DNA of 17,606 nt from Verrucomicrobiota bacterium (GTDB lineage: Bacteria > Verrucomicrobiota > Kiritimatiellia > CAIQIC01 > Lenti-01): contig DMJA01000177.1 of NCBI GenBank assembly GCA_003451935.1, forward strand, positions 1 to 17,606. The letters are read 5' to 3'. Positions 6,828 through 15,050 of this stretch are shown here, in pieces; position 1 is the first letter of the stretch, and each line of letters opens with the position of its first letter. Made by a program: the position numbers and the translations under genes. The notes under the pieces are model-generated. The model ran no database searches. It had not been told where the DNA came from and saw only the letters and a program-made list of their open reading frames with translations.

Positions 6828-7589
6828 ATGGCACGGAAAATGTTTTGGCGCTGGATGGCCGGGTGCGCGGGGTGGGCGGTGATGGCCTGCGGCGCGCCCG
6901 CCGCGGAGGAACCGGCGGTTGCCCCGGCGGAGGTGGCGGCCGCGGCCGCCCCGGCGGAAGCGGCTCCGGCCATGCTCAAGCACGCCGTGGTCTGCCCGCC
7001 CTTCAAGGGGGATCCGGCCATCGCCTTGATCTACCACGCCGAAGTCGTCAAGATCCTGAAATCGGAGGCCGGGGTCGAATATCTGGAGGGTGCGCGCGCG
7101 CTGGCCCGCCGGGCCCCGGTGTTCACCTATCGCGTCAACGGCTCGATCGTGACGAACGAGGAGGCCCGGCTCTTTGTGCTCGTGACGCTGACCGACGAAG
7201 CGCGGAAGGAGCAGATCGCTTCGCATGTCGCGCCGGCCTCGACCGATCCGGCGACCGTCGCCGGCTGGGTCCGGACCATGCAGGCGTCTCTGGAGCGCCG
7301 CGCGTCCCGGCAGCCGTTCGAGTGCCGCGTCAGGCGCCGCACGGGACAGGAGTCGGTGTCGTTGGATCGCGGCCTGGGTTCCGGCTTGCAGCCGGGCATG
7401 GTCCTCTATCTCGCGGCGGACGAAGAACCGTTGTTGTCGCCCGTGACCGGGGAGGTCATCGGTCTGGATTCTCCGCGTGCGCTCGGGCAAATCGAGGTGT
7501 TCCGCGTGATGGAGGATTCCGCCTATGCCCGGCCCGTCCCCGGCACCAAGCTGCCGCGCGCTTCGCGGCTCCACGCCCGCACGTTCTAG
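6828..7589 (+). CDS. Exported protein with an FlgT_C-like C-terminal domain, function unknown
   Basis: A 253-residue exported protein. A hydrophobic N-terminus (MFWRWMAGCAGWAVMACG) could be a Sec signal cut at GAPA, or a weak lipobox (VMAC, cysteine 21). An Ala/Pro/Glu-rich linker (22-48) leads to a folded region starting at LKHAVVCPPFKGDPAIALIY. Residues about 165-245 carry a strand order seen in the C-terminal domain of FlgT and in related CsgG-associated proteins: a short strand, GLGSGLQPGMVLYL, then LLSPVTGEVIG and LGQIEVFRVMEDSAYAR. That domain is an SH3-like small barrel. No flagellar genes are nearby, so an envelope role with LpoB is more likely than a flagellar one; this is inference. 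AAGGAG sits six bases before the ATG, 32 bases after the repeat-protein gene. Its stop codon lies inside the 7585-7606 palindrome. Confidence 0.55.
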   Translation: MARKMFWRWMAGCAGWAVMACGAPAAEEPAVAPAEVAAAAAPAEAAPAMLKHAVVCPPFKGDPAIALIYHAEVVKILKSEAGVEYLEGARALARRAPVFTYRVNGSIVTNEEARLFVLVTLTDEARKEQIASHVAPASTDPATVAGWVRTMQASLERRASRQPFECRVRRRTGQESVSLDRGLGSGLQPGMVLYLAADEEPLLSPVTGEVIGLDSPRALGQIEVFRVMEDSAYARPVPGTKLPRASRLHARTF

Positions 7590-7606
7590 GGCGGATCCGC
7601 CCTAGA
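7585..7606. terminator. 22-bp perfect palindrome holding both convergent stop codons
   Basis: The half-site TCTAGGGCGGA is followed at once by its exact reverse complement. TAG at 7587-7589 ends the plus-strand gene and CTA at 7602-7604 is the stop of the minus-strand L,D-transpeptidase gene, symmetrically placed. As RNA it would fold into a GC-rich hairpin in either direction. There is no T tract on either side, so it may act as a weak bidirectional terminator or 3'-end protector rather than a classic terminator. Confidence 0.5.
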
Positions 7607-8342
7607 TTCCCGCCGGGCCTTCAAATCTTTTCAGTTCCCGGCGGATGGATTCATACAGTTGCGGGGTCCAGTCGGGAGCGAGGGGACGGTCCGCCGGCAA
7701 GTCGCGGACGCGGAAATCGACGGGGCTCAGGATGATCTCGACGCGGTCGATGCCCGTTTGCGCGGCCAGGACGAACAGGTCTTCCGCGGCCTCGTCGCCC
7801 ATGGCGAGGCAGCCGATCGAGCAGTCCTTTCCGTGGATCATGATGTCCCCTCCAAGCTCCGTCCGGCCCTCCGCCCGGCCTCGGCGGACGTCTTCGGCGT
7901 TGGGATAGGACACGCGCAGGGCGAGATGGTAGAGGCTGTTCGGGTTCAGGGATTCCAAGCGATAGATTCCTTCGGGGACCTGCCGATCTCCTTCTTTCAG
8001 CTTCGGCCCGAGGGTGCCGCTCATTCCGAGAATCGGGTAGCTCTTGAGATGTTCCCATTCCTTGCCGCCCCCTGAAACCCACACCTGCAGCGTTTCTTCG
8101 GACTTCAGGCCGATCAAGGCCATTTGTTCAGGGGGATAGGCCGCGCCGATCCGCTCGAAATCCGGGGCCAGCCGTTTTCGAACCGCGTCTCCGAACCGGG
8201 CGACGCGGTCGGCGACCGTTTGCTTCCCCCGGATGGACTGACTCGCCGCGACGAACGGGCGCCGCAGCTTCACCCGAAAGGGGTAGGCGCAGAATGTGCA
8301 AACGAGCACGGCCAGCAGGATCCGCAGGCGGGCGGGGTTCAT
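7602..8342 (-). CDS. dpaA: YafK/DpaA-type L,D-transpeptidase family protein
   Basis: A 246-residue YkuD-fold protein of the YafK subgroup, near the length of E. coli YafK. The N-terminus (RILLAVLVCTFCAY) is a signal anchor. The YkuD catalytic motif is complete: His170-Gly171 (IMIHG), then Ser175, Gly177 and catalytic Cys178 in CSIGCLAMGD. Subgroup hallmarks are GDRQVPEGIYRLE (118-130) and NPNSLYHLALRVSYPNA (133-149). E. coli YafK (DpaA/LdtF) does not cross-link; it releases Braun lipoprotein from peptidoglycan. Whether this protein hydrolyses or transpeptidates cannot be read from sequence, and no Lpp is visible here. The start at 8342 lies 18 bases after the stop of the giant secreted protein gene, so the two are probably one transcript. 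It converges on the LpoB cluster. Confidence 0.88.
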   Translation of the reverse strand: MNPARLRILLAVLVCTFCAYPFRVKLRRPFVAASQSIRGKQTVADRVARFGDAVRKRLAPDFERIGAAYPPEQMALIGLKSEETLQVWVSGGGKEWEHLKSYPILGMSGTLGPKLKEGDRQVPEGIYRLESLNPNSLYHLALRVSYPNAEDVRRGRAEGRTELGGDIMIHGKDCSIGCLAMGDEAAEDLFVLAAQTGIDRVEIILSPVDFRVRDLPADRPLAPDWTPQLYESIRRELKRFEGPAGI

Positions 8343-8360
8343 TGTTTCCGCGATTCCGGC

Positions 8361-11300
8361 TCAGCGCTTGGGCGGGTCGGCCTCGCGGACGACGGCGCCG
8401 AACTCGTCGCTGAGCACCAGCATCGCGAGGCGGACGGCGTTCTCGACCTCGTTGGTGTTGATCGACGCGTAGTCGAAGCGCCCGCGCAGGTCGGTGTAGC
8501 CGTCCTTCAGGAACTTGACTTCGCCGCTGCGCATCTTCGCGTAGACCTTCACGTAGGCGCCCGCCACGGGCTTGCGCGTTTCCGCGTGCGCGACCAGCAA
8601 TTGCCCGTAGGCCTCGACCACCTGCACCTTCAGCGTGTTGGCGTAGTAGCCCTGCGTCTTGCGCAGGCCGGCGCCCAGCGCCTCGACCATCACGTTCCTG
8701 GTCCGGAACTCCGCCGGCAGGTCGATCGTCAGCGGGTCCGTCCCGGCGGGCAGGTCCACCGTGCGGCTCAGCACCGGGCGGATGTACGCGAACTGTGCCG
8801 TGCCTTCCTGCAGGAACGGATTGCGCGAGAAGAGCAGCTCGATGTCCATCGGATAGAAGTTCAGCGTGCAGATCTTGAGGTTGCGGGTGTCCAGGCGGAT
8901 CTGGCCCGCCTCGACCTGCAGGTTTTTGGCCGGCTCCGTGGCCGCCAGCGCGCCCTGCGCCTGGTCGCGGTTTTCCGGATCCGCCGCGGCCGCCGCCACG
9001 CCCTTTTCGATCTCGTCGAGCTGGGCGAGCGCCTGCTCGAACTTGCCGCGCCAGCGGTCCGCCGGATCGTCGGCGTGCTTTTGGGCGATCTGGCGCGCGG
9101 TCTCCACGTCGCCGCGGTAGAACGCCAGAACCACGTCGAGATAGTCGCATTGGAGCTGCTCGGGCACCGCCGTGCGGTCGACGCGGGCATGCCAGTCCAG
9201 GGCCTCGGCCACGCGGTCCTGCAGGGTCATGTAGTAGGCCACCGCGAGCTCGTCGGCGTCCGCCGGCGCCGCCTTGTAGCTCAGCACGGCCATCAGCCGC
9301 TGGTATTGCGCGCGGAAGCTGGCGTTGAGGATCTTGCGCTTGGCGCCGACGGGGTGGGCGCGCGGATTGACCAGCGGCGCGTATTCCAGGTGCTGGTAGT
9401 CCAGCCGTTCGACCGGGTCGAGCGACAGCAGCGGCGAAACAAGATGCAGTCCGCAGCGGTCCGCGAAGGGGGAGTGCTCCAGCCAGACGCGCAGGGTCTT
9501 TGGATCGCCGTGCAACAGGCCGTAGGACCACAGCGTATCCTGGTAGACGTGCCGCGCCTCCAGCAGGGCCGTGATCTTCTTGAAATAGGTCTTGTCCTTC
9601 ATCCTCCAGGCGATTTCGTTCAGGTCCAACCGCAGCACGTTGGCCTGCTCCAGGAAGGCGACCACATCTTCCGGCGTGCCGTTCTGCGAGATCCAGGCCC
9701 AACTGGTCTTGTCGATGTGGCTCAGCTGCTTGACCACGCGGAAGGTGAACGGCTCGGCGCCGCCCACCACTTGGTCGTTCTGCGCGAGGGTGACGGGGTA
9801 GTGCGGGAACGTGCCGACGGTGGGGAAATAGAAGAAGTACTCGATCGTTTGGGTTGCGTGGGGCTCGAGGGCGACGTGGATCCCGCGCGTGTAGAAGCCG
9901 TTGTTCACGGGAATCGCGCCCATTGGGATCTGCAGCAGGACCTGCAGCTTCTGGCGGTTGCCCTTGGGATTGGTCAGCACCACCTGCGCGCCATAGACCA
10001 CGTGCGGCAGGAACTCCCCGTCCACGTACTGGTCGAAACGCTCGTTGTTTTCGAAGCGGTAGCGGTCGTCGGCGCGGAAGAAGTGCTGGGCCACCAGCAC
10101 CGACCCGGCCTCGTCGGCCCGCTTCGCCTCGAGGATCTCGCGATGGAACACCACCAGCGGCGAAGCGGCGGTCAGCGCGTAGCTCAGGCCCTCGAGTTCT
10201 TCCTTGTGCTCGGCGGCCTCGAACGGCAGATCCAGCGCCGCCAACGCCAGCATCATCTCCGTGAAGGTGCGCGTCGCCGTCGGGAAATGCTCCGACAGGA
10301 ACGGACCCTTCCCGTCGTGCGCCGCGTAGTCGGCCCAGATGGCACTGGCTCCGACCAGCTCCGCCGTCTGCTGCTCGATCGGCAGATGGTAGTAGTTGTT
10401 CTCCGCCCACTCCTTGGTCCGGTCCAGCTTCTGGAAGAACCGACGCTGCGCCGCCTCCCGGGATTCGCTCTCGTCGTCGTAGAAAGAGTTCAAAAAGGCG
10501 GGTGCCTCCTCCGGGACGGCTTCATCCAGTCGAAATTCGACGGCGTGGGTCTGATCGACCTTATTCTCGGTTCTTCCCCTTCTGGAAGAGGTGGCGAGGT
10601 TCTTCATGACGAGCGGGGAGATGGCATCGGAGGCGATCTCTAAATTCATTCCGCCCGGCGCCATCGCGGACGCTGGTGCGGAAGGCATTACGGGTTCTGG
10701 CGTCTCGCTGTACCCTAAGACCACCATGTCTTCCAATCCTTCAAGGCGTTTTTTGTCCTCGGCCCGTCTCAGTCCTTCGATGGCATCCTTCATCCCGCCG
10801 CCCATATCGAGCCCGCCGGCCTGGAGGGCGGTATCGAAGCGGCGGTTGAAGTCCTCGACGTCGGGCGGGATCAAGTCGGCGCGTTCGCGGGCATCGAGGA
10901 CGAGGGACGCGGTCTGTTTCGGGAGCCGCCGCGCGAGCAGGATGCGCTCGACCGCGTTGAGGCGCTCGAATCGCCACGGCTCGAGGAAATCGTTCAGTTC
11001 ATCGCCCACCAGCCAGCGGTCCAGGAAGGTCTTGTCCTTCTTGTTCTCCAAATAGGGCGCGACGACCTCGCGGAAAAAGGCCGGATCCTTTTCGTGCAGG
11101 AAGAAATTCAGCTCGTGGCAGGCGTATTTCGAATAGAGCCGCCGCTGCTCCTTCGCGTCGAGCGTCGGCCAGGTCGCCACGAACGAGAATTCCTCGAACG
11201 TCGGATTGCCGCCGAGCGTGGCGAGCAGGCGGTAGGCCTTGGCCAGGGTGTCGCAGGTCTCGAAGCGCGCGGTCGTGGCGTCGCCGATTTCCAAGGTGCC

Positions 11301-14300
11301 TTGGGCGGGGAGGGGGGTGACGATTTTCTGCTGGGCAAAAGGCTTGGCCGGGTCGAGGCCGGCCACCTGGCGCAGCTCGCGGGTTTCCACGGGCGTGTCG
11401 TCCAGCGCCGCGTGCTTCAGCGCGGAGGACATCGGATCCGTCGCCAGGATGCGCAGGAGGGGCAATCCCTGGAGTTCCTTGCGCGGAATGCGCACCACGC
11501 CGTCCTTGTCGGGCGTCCGGTTCCACAGCGTTGCCGCGGGCTGCTGCAAAAAGTCCAGGTTCGCAAAGCCCTCCTGCGCGCCGCCCTGGCCCCACGTGCC
11601 GCCGTACCCGCCGAGCGAGGCCTCGGGCGCCGCCGCGGCTCGCCCCGCGTACTGGCCTTGCCTTGCCAGCCGCTCGGGCTCGGCCTCGGTGTCGCGGAGC
11701 GCCCAGGGATTGAGCAGCAGGCCGGGGCGGTCAAGCATGTTGCCGGGGAACTTCTGCGCCGCTTGGCGGTCGAGGATGTAGCGGTACTCGTCGCCGATGT
11801 CGCGTCCGGACTCGTAGAACGTGCGCGCGGGCGGCCACGGCTGCTGCAACAGGCCCGGCGCTCCCGTGGACCCCAGCCGCGCGAAGAGATCGTAGGCCGG
11901 CAGATAGCGCGTCGCCAGTACGTGCACGCGGGTGAAGGGCGTGGCATTCGCCAGCCGGATTTCGATCGCGTCCTTCCCGGCGGCGACGTCCACGACCTGC
12001 AGCGGCGCCAGGCGGGGGCGCTCCAGCGCCCGGCGCGGGGAGAGGACAAAGCCATCGCGGTCCTCGCCCTGCGTCACGCGCACGGCGATCTCGCGTCCGA
12101 GCGGCTTGAGGTACAGCGAGTAGTCGCCCGCGGGCAGGCCCTTCAGTTCGACGAACCCGTCGGCGATGGTGAGGGCGTCGCTCCAGTCCTTGACGAACTG
12201 GCCTTGGCGCTGTTCGAGCAGCGAGACGGCGGCGAGTCCGTCGCCGGAACCGAACGTCGCCGGCACGCGCAGGATCTCGCCCTCGCGCCCATGCAGTTCG
12301 GCCGGGAGCGTGCAGGCGTCCGCCGTGGGCGACCAGGTATGTTCCGCGCCGAAGGGCTCCCGCACGGCGAACCGCTCGATGTTGGTCAATTCTCCCAGTT
12401 CGACGCGGCCCAGTTCATCGGTCTTGAGTTCGACATGCACCTCGTCGCGGAACCAGCGGTGCTTGAACCGGCAGGCGAGGGGCTCGCCCGGCCGGGGCTC
12501 GCCGTTCTTGCCGCGCAGGTCCGCGATGTAGCCGGCGGCCGTGCGGCCGACGTGCAGATCCTGGACGGCCGTGCCGCGGTCGATGCCGTTGAGCGCGAAC
12601 GTCGCGCTACTGGCCAGGTCTTCCTTCGCATTGCGGCTGACGTTCTGCACCTTGGCCTTGAGCGTCACCGTCAGCGACGCCGCGTTCTCGGGCACGGCGA
12701 ACTCCTGGACCGTCTCGGCATCCTCGCGCAGCGCCAGACCGGGAAATTCCTTCTCGGTGGCGACGCCCTGGAGATCCTGCACGCGGACCACGAGGCGCGG
12801 TTCCTCGAGCAGTTTCAGGCTCGCGGGGCGTCCATTCACGCGCAGCACCGGCCGCAGCGCGAGCTGGGCCTTCTCGCGGCGGACCAGCGCCTCGCGGTCC
12901 ACGTAGAAGCCGGCTTGCAGGTCGTAGCGTTCGGCCAGATGGCCGAAACGCACCAGCGAGGCGAAGCCGCCCTGGGACACCACCAGCGCGTCGCTGCGCG
13001 GGTCGGTGCTGAACGGAACGACGATGCGGCCTTTGGCGTCCGGCTCGAACTCGCGCCCGCCCAGCCAGGCGCGGGCATCCGGCAGGCGATTGTTTTCTTC
13101 ATCCAGCACGGTGAAGGCGTGGCCGGCGGCGGTCACCTCCTGCAGCACGCCCAGCCGGCCCTTCTGCACCAGCGCGCGGCTGCTCTTGCCGTTGCCGATC
13201 AGTTCGACCACGTAGGCCCCGCGCCGGTCCAGTTCGGGAAACTCGAAGATGCGCGCCGCCCGCCGCTCGGGCGGATCCTTGAAGGTCATCCGCCGCTCGG
13301 AGGACGCCACCAAGCCGTCGAGGTTGATCGCCAGGTTCAGCGGCCCGCCGGTCTCGCGGTAGTAGTTCAGCGTGTTGATCTCGTAGATCTTCACGATCAG
13401 CGACGGCACGTTTTTCACGAAGGCCGTCAGCTTCACCGCGTGGCCGGCGCCGAACACGTCGGGATTGTCGGGTGCGAAATCGATGTCCACCCGTTCCTTC
13501 AGCCGCCGGTACTCGTCCGGCGCGAGCAGGCTGGACCATTTTTGCGGATCGCCCACGCCGGCGGTGATCTTGGCCTCGGCGAAAAGGCGCTTGAGGAAGT
13601 CGTCGCGGATCCAGGGTTTGTACGCGGCGTAGTCGGCCGCCTCGACGAAGAACCGGAGCAGGTAGTCTCGCACCAGCGGCTCCTCGTTGGCCACGGGCGG
13701 GAGCTGCAGCAGGCCGAACGACTGGCCCAATTGCGCCATGTGGTCGCCGCGCGGCAGGGCCTTGCGCACCTCGTCGGTCAGGTAGTACACCTCGCGCGGG
13801 AGCTGGACGTACTCCTTGAAACGCGCTTCGTCGTAGTGGCCCTGTTTTTGGTCGTGGAGCAGGCGCCCGTAGAGCACGTTGGCCTTGAGCGAGTTGTGGA
13901 CCGGGTCGAGGGTCTCCACGAAAGCCCAGAGCCTTTCAAAGTAGGCTTGCCGCGCTTCGGCATCGGTCTCCAGGTCCACTTCGTTCTCCGGCGCCAGCTT
14001 GGACAGGTAGGCGTTGACGAACGCGGTCTGGTTGCGCAGGTCCGGCTTCTTCCCCAGCAGCTCGTCCATCTGGGCGAGGGTCAATTGGCCGTGAATCCCA
14101 ATGGATCCGAAGCCGCGGCTGTCGCGGAAGTCCAGATCGGCGACGACGTGGTCGACAAGCCCCGGGTAGTCCGGCCGCTGGAGGCGCGCGAGCAGATTGC
14201 GGCGCTGCTCGTCGGTGAGCGTCTGGCCGGCGGCCAGCTCCAGCCCCGCGTTCTCGATGCGTTCAAGGCTGCGCCCGCGGTCCAGTTCGAGCGCCCGCTT

Positions 14301-14729
14301 CAGCAGGATGTCGGTGGCGATCAGTTTGGAGTCCAGTCTCGTCGGCGCGTCGCTGCGGCGTTCGCCCGTCTTGCGTGCGTGGCCGAAGAACGGCTGGAGC
14401 TGGTCTCGCAGGTAGGCGAGGGTCTGGGCGGGATCCTTCTCGTAGTCCAGCAGGGCCTGGCGGTTCAGCAGTTCGCGCGCCCGATCGACGGTGGTGCCCC
14501 GGCGTTCGCGGATCCAGCGGTCGAGCCACTCCTGGAACTCCGCCCGCTGCCCCGTGTTTTGCGCGTGCAGCGCGTGGTAGTAGAAATAATCGTCCGTGCC
14601 CGGCACCAGCTCCCGCAACGCCTCCGCCCGGTCGGACGCCAGCGCGAAGTCCTCCACGTACCCGATTTCCTGCGCCGCCGCGCTCGCGGCGATCCATGCG
14701 ACGATTCCGAAAACATGCCACAGCTTCAT
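8361..14729 (-). CDS. Giant secreted macroglobulin-like protein (2122 residues)
   Basis: A very large exported protein with a clear signal peptide (MKLWHVFGIVAWIAASAAAQ). AAGGAGG lies six bases before the ATG and fixes the start. Residues about 20-420 are helical and hydrophilic. From 432 (VKLTAFVKNVPSL, then YEINTLNYYRE) the chain turns beta-rich, with several Ig-like or macroglobulin-like segments to about 1000. A Gly/Pro/Met-rich, probably disordered linker runs about 1310-1400. EWAENNYYHLP at 1440-1450 opens a second large region that includes helical, TPR-like parts. The segment from 1944 (IRLDTRNLKICTLNFYP) and the tail (about 2040-2122, AETRKPVAGAYVKVYAK then DGYTDLRGRFDY) look like MG and carboxypeptidase-regulatory-like beta domains. 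No thioester motif of the CGEQ type is present, so it is not a classic trapping alpha-2-macroglobulin. The family call is by domain style, not by a motif; similar giants occur, I believe, in PVC bacteria. It is co-transcribed with the YafK-type gene. Confidence 0.6.
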   Translation of the reverse strand: MKLWHVFGIVAWIAASAAAQEIGYVEDFALASDRAEALRELVPGTDDYFYYHALHAQNTGQRAEFQEWLDRWIRERRGTTVDRARELLNRQALLDYEKDPAQTLAYLRDQLQPFFGHARKTGERRSDAPTRLDSKLIATDILLKRALELDRGRSLERIENAGLELAAGQTLTDEQRRNLLARLQRPDYPGLVDHVVADLDFRDSRGFGSIGIHGQLTLAQMDELLGKKPDLRNQTAFVNAYLSKLAPENEVDLETDAEARQAYFERLWAFVETLDPVHNSLKANVLYGRLLHDQKQGHYDEARFKEYVQLPREVYYLTDEVRKALPRGDHMAQLGQSFGLLQLPPVANEEPLVRDYLLRFFVEAADYAAYKPWIRDDFLKRLFAEAKITAGVGDPQKWSSLLAPDEYRRLKERVDIDFAPDNPDVFGAGHAVKLTAFVKNVPSLIVKIYEINTLNYYRETGGPLNLAINLDGLVASSERRMTFKDPPERRAARIFEFPELDRRGAYVVELIGNGKSSRALVQKGRLGVLQEVTAAGHAFTVLDEENNRLPDARAWLGGREFEPDAKGRIVVPFSTDPRSDALVVSQGGFASLVRFGHLAERYDLQAGFYVDREALVRREKAQLALRPVLRVNGRPASLKLLEEPRLVVRVQDLQGVATEKEFPGLALREDAETVQEFAVPENAASLTVTLKAKVQNVSRNAKEDLASSATFALNGIDRGTAVQDLHVGRTAAGYIADLRGKNGEPRPGEPLACRFKHRWFRDEVHVELKTDELGRVELGELTNIERFAVREPFGAEHTWSPTADACTLPAELHGREGEILRVPATFGSGDGLAAVSLLEQRQGQFVKDWSDALTIADGFVELKGLPAGDYSLYLKPLGREIAVRVTQGEDRDGFVLSPRRALERPRLAPLQVVDVAAGKDAIEIRLANATPFTRVHVLATRYLPAYDLFARLGSTGAPGLLQQPWPPARTFYESGRDIGDEYRYILDRQAAQKFPGNMLDRPGLLLNPWALRDTEAEPERLARQGQYAGRAAAAPEASLGGYGGTWGQGGAQEGFANLDFLQQPAATLWNRTPDKDGVVRIPRKELQGLPLLRILATDPMSSALKHAALDDTPVETRELRQVAGLDPAKPFAQQKIVTPLPAQGTLEIGDATTARFETCDTLAKAYRLLATLGGNPTFEEFSFVATWPTLDAKEQRRLYSKYACHELNFFLHEKDPAFFREVVAPYLENKKDKTFLDRWLVGDELNDFLEPWRFERLNAVERILLARRLPKQTASLVLDARERADLIPPDVEDFNRRFDTALQAGGLDMGGGMKDAIEGLRRAEDKKRLEGLEDMVVLGYSETPEPVMPSAPASAMAPGGMNLEIASDAISPLVMKNLATSSRRGRTENKVDQTHAVEFRLDEAVPEEAPAFLNSFYDDESESREAAQRRFFQKLDRTKEWAENNYYHLPIEQQTAELVGASAIWADYAAHDGKGPFLSEHFPTATRTFTEMMLALAALDLPFEAAEHKEELEGLSYALTAASPLVVFHREILEAKRADEAGSVLVAQHFFRADDRYRFENNERFDQYVDGEFLPHVVYGAQVVLTNPKGNRQKLQVLLQIPMGAIPVNNGFYTRGIHVALEPHATQTIEYFFYFPTVGTFPHYPVTLAQNDQVVGGAEPFTFRVVKQLSHIDKTSWAWISQNGTPEDVVAFLEQANVLRLDLNEIAWRMKDKTYFKKITALLEARHVYQDTLWSYGLLHGDPKTLRVWLEHSPFADRCGLHLVSPLLSLDPVERLDYQHLEYAPLVNPRAHPVGAKRKILNASFRAQYQRLMAVLSYKAAPADADELAVAYYMTLQDRVAEALDWHARVDRTAVPEQLQCDYLDVVLAFYRGDVETARQIAQKHADDPADRWRGKFEQALAQLDEIEKGVAAAAADPENRDQAQGALAATEPAKNLQVEAGQIRLDTRNLKICTLNFYPMDIELLFSRNPFLQEGTAQFAYIRPVLSRTVDLPAGTDPLTIDLPAEFRTRNVMVEALGAGLRKTQGYYANTLKVQVVEAYGQLLVAHAETRKPVAGAYVKVYAKMRSGEVKFLKDGYTDLRGRFDYASINTNEVENAVRLAMLVLSDEFGAVVREADPPKR

Positions 14730-14867
14730 ATGGGTCCTCCTTGCGCAGGGGCCGCGCGCGTCTCCGCGCCCGGTCCCTAATAAGACGGTTCGCCGAACAA
14801 GGACATTTTTCTCGCCTTCCCCCCGTTTGGCAAGCCGTTTGTCCGAAAAGCAGCGATTCGGAACGGA

Positions 14868-14901
14868 CAACACCCGCGTCTGCGGGCAGGCGCGGGTGTT
14901 G
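14868..14901. other. GC-rich hairpin just downstream of tRNA-Thr
   Basis: An 11-bp perfect stem (CAACACCCGCG with CGCGGGTGTTG) encloses a 12-base loop. It lies 15 bases past the tRNA 3' end in the direction of transcription (minus strand). On that strand the T run (CTTTTTTTG) comes before the hairpin, between it and the tRNA, not after it, so it is not a textbook terminator. It may still stop or process the tRNA transcript. Confidence 0.45.
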
Positions 14902-14916
14902 GGGGCAAAAAAAGAG

Positions 14917-14992
14917 TGGAGCCAAAGGTCGGATTCGAACCGACGACCGTCGCATTACGAATGCGGTGCTCTGCCAACTGAGCTACTTTGGC
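14917..14992 (-). tRNA. tRNA-Thr (anticodon CGU)
   Basis: A 76-base cloverleaf on the minus strand. The acceptor stem is GCCAAAG/CTTTGGC (7 of 7 pairs), the D stem GCTC/GAGC, the anticodon loop TTCGTAA with anticodon CGT (reads ACG, threonine), and the T arm GTCGG-TTCGAAT-CCGAC. CCA is encoded. The top anticodon-stem pair is a C-A mismatch. The discriminator base (position 73) is T, whereas bacterial threonine tRNAs usually have A there. Confidence 0.95.
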
Positions 14993-15006
14993 GCCAACGG
15001 ACGCGG

Positions 15007-15036
15007 ACTATGCCAAAGGCCGCGCCGCCAAGTCAA
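15007..15036 (-). promoter_or_regulatory. Promoter of tRNA-Thr
   Basis: On the minus strand TTGACT (15031-15036), an 18-base spacer and CATAGT (15007-15012) are followed 14 bases later by the first tRNA base. The -35 matches 5 of 6 and the -10 matches 4 of 6 consensus bases. The position suits a short 5' leader. Confidence 0.5.
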
Positions 15037-15050
15037 GCGCCGGGGGCTCC

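Noticed and set aside
6828..7589. Flagellar FlgT itself
   Set aside because: Only the C-terminal strand series is similar, and no flagellar gene is in the window; a related domain is the safer call.
8124..10643. An 839-codon open frame on the plus strand, opposite the giant and YafK-type genes
   Set aside because: It crosses the boundary between two convincing minus-strand genes and has no recognisable domain; it is an antisense shadow.
8361..14729. The giant protein as a classic thioester alpha-2-macroglobulin
   Set aside because: No CGEQ-type thioester motif is present in the translated sequence, so the trapping mechanism of that class cannot apply.
11094..14780. A 1228-codon open frame on the plus strand, opposite the giant gene
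   Set aside because: Its product is rich in Arg, Gly, Gln, Val and His without domains or a signal peptide, and it mirrors the codons of the minus-strand gene, which has a signal peptide and a strong ribosome binding site. GC-rich codon bias explains the long antisense frame.
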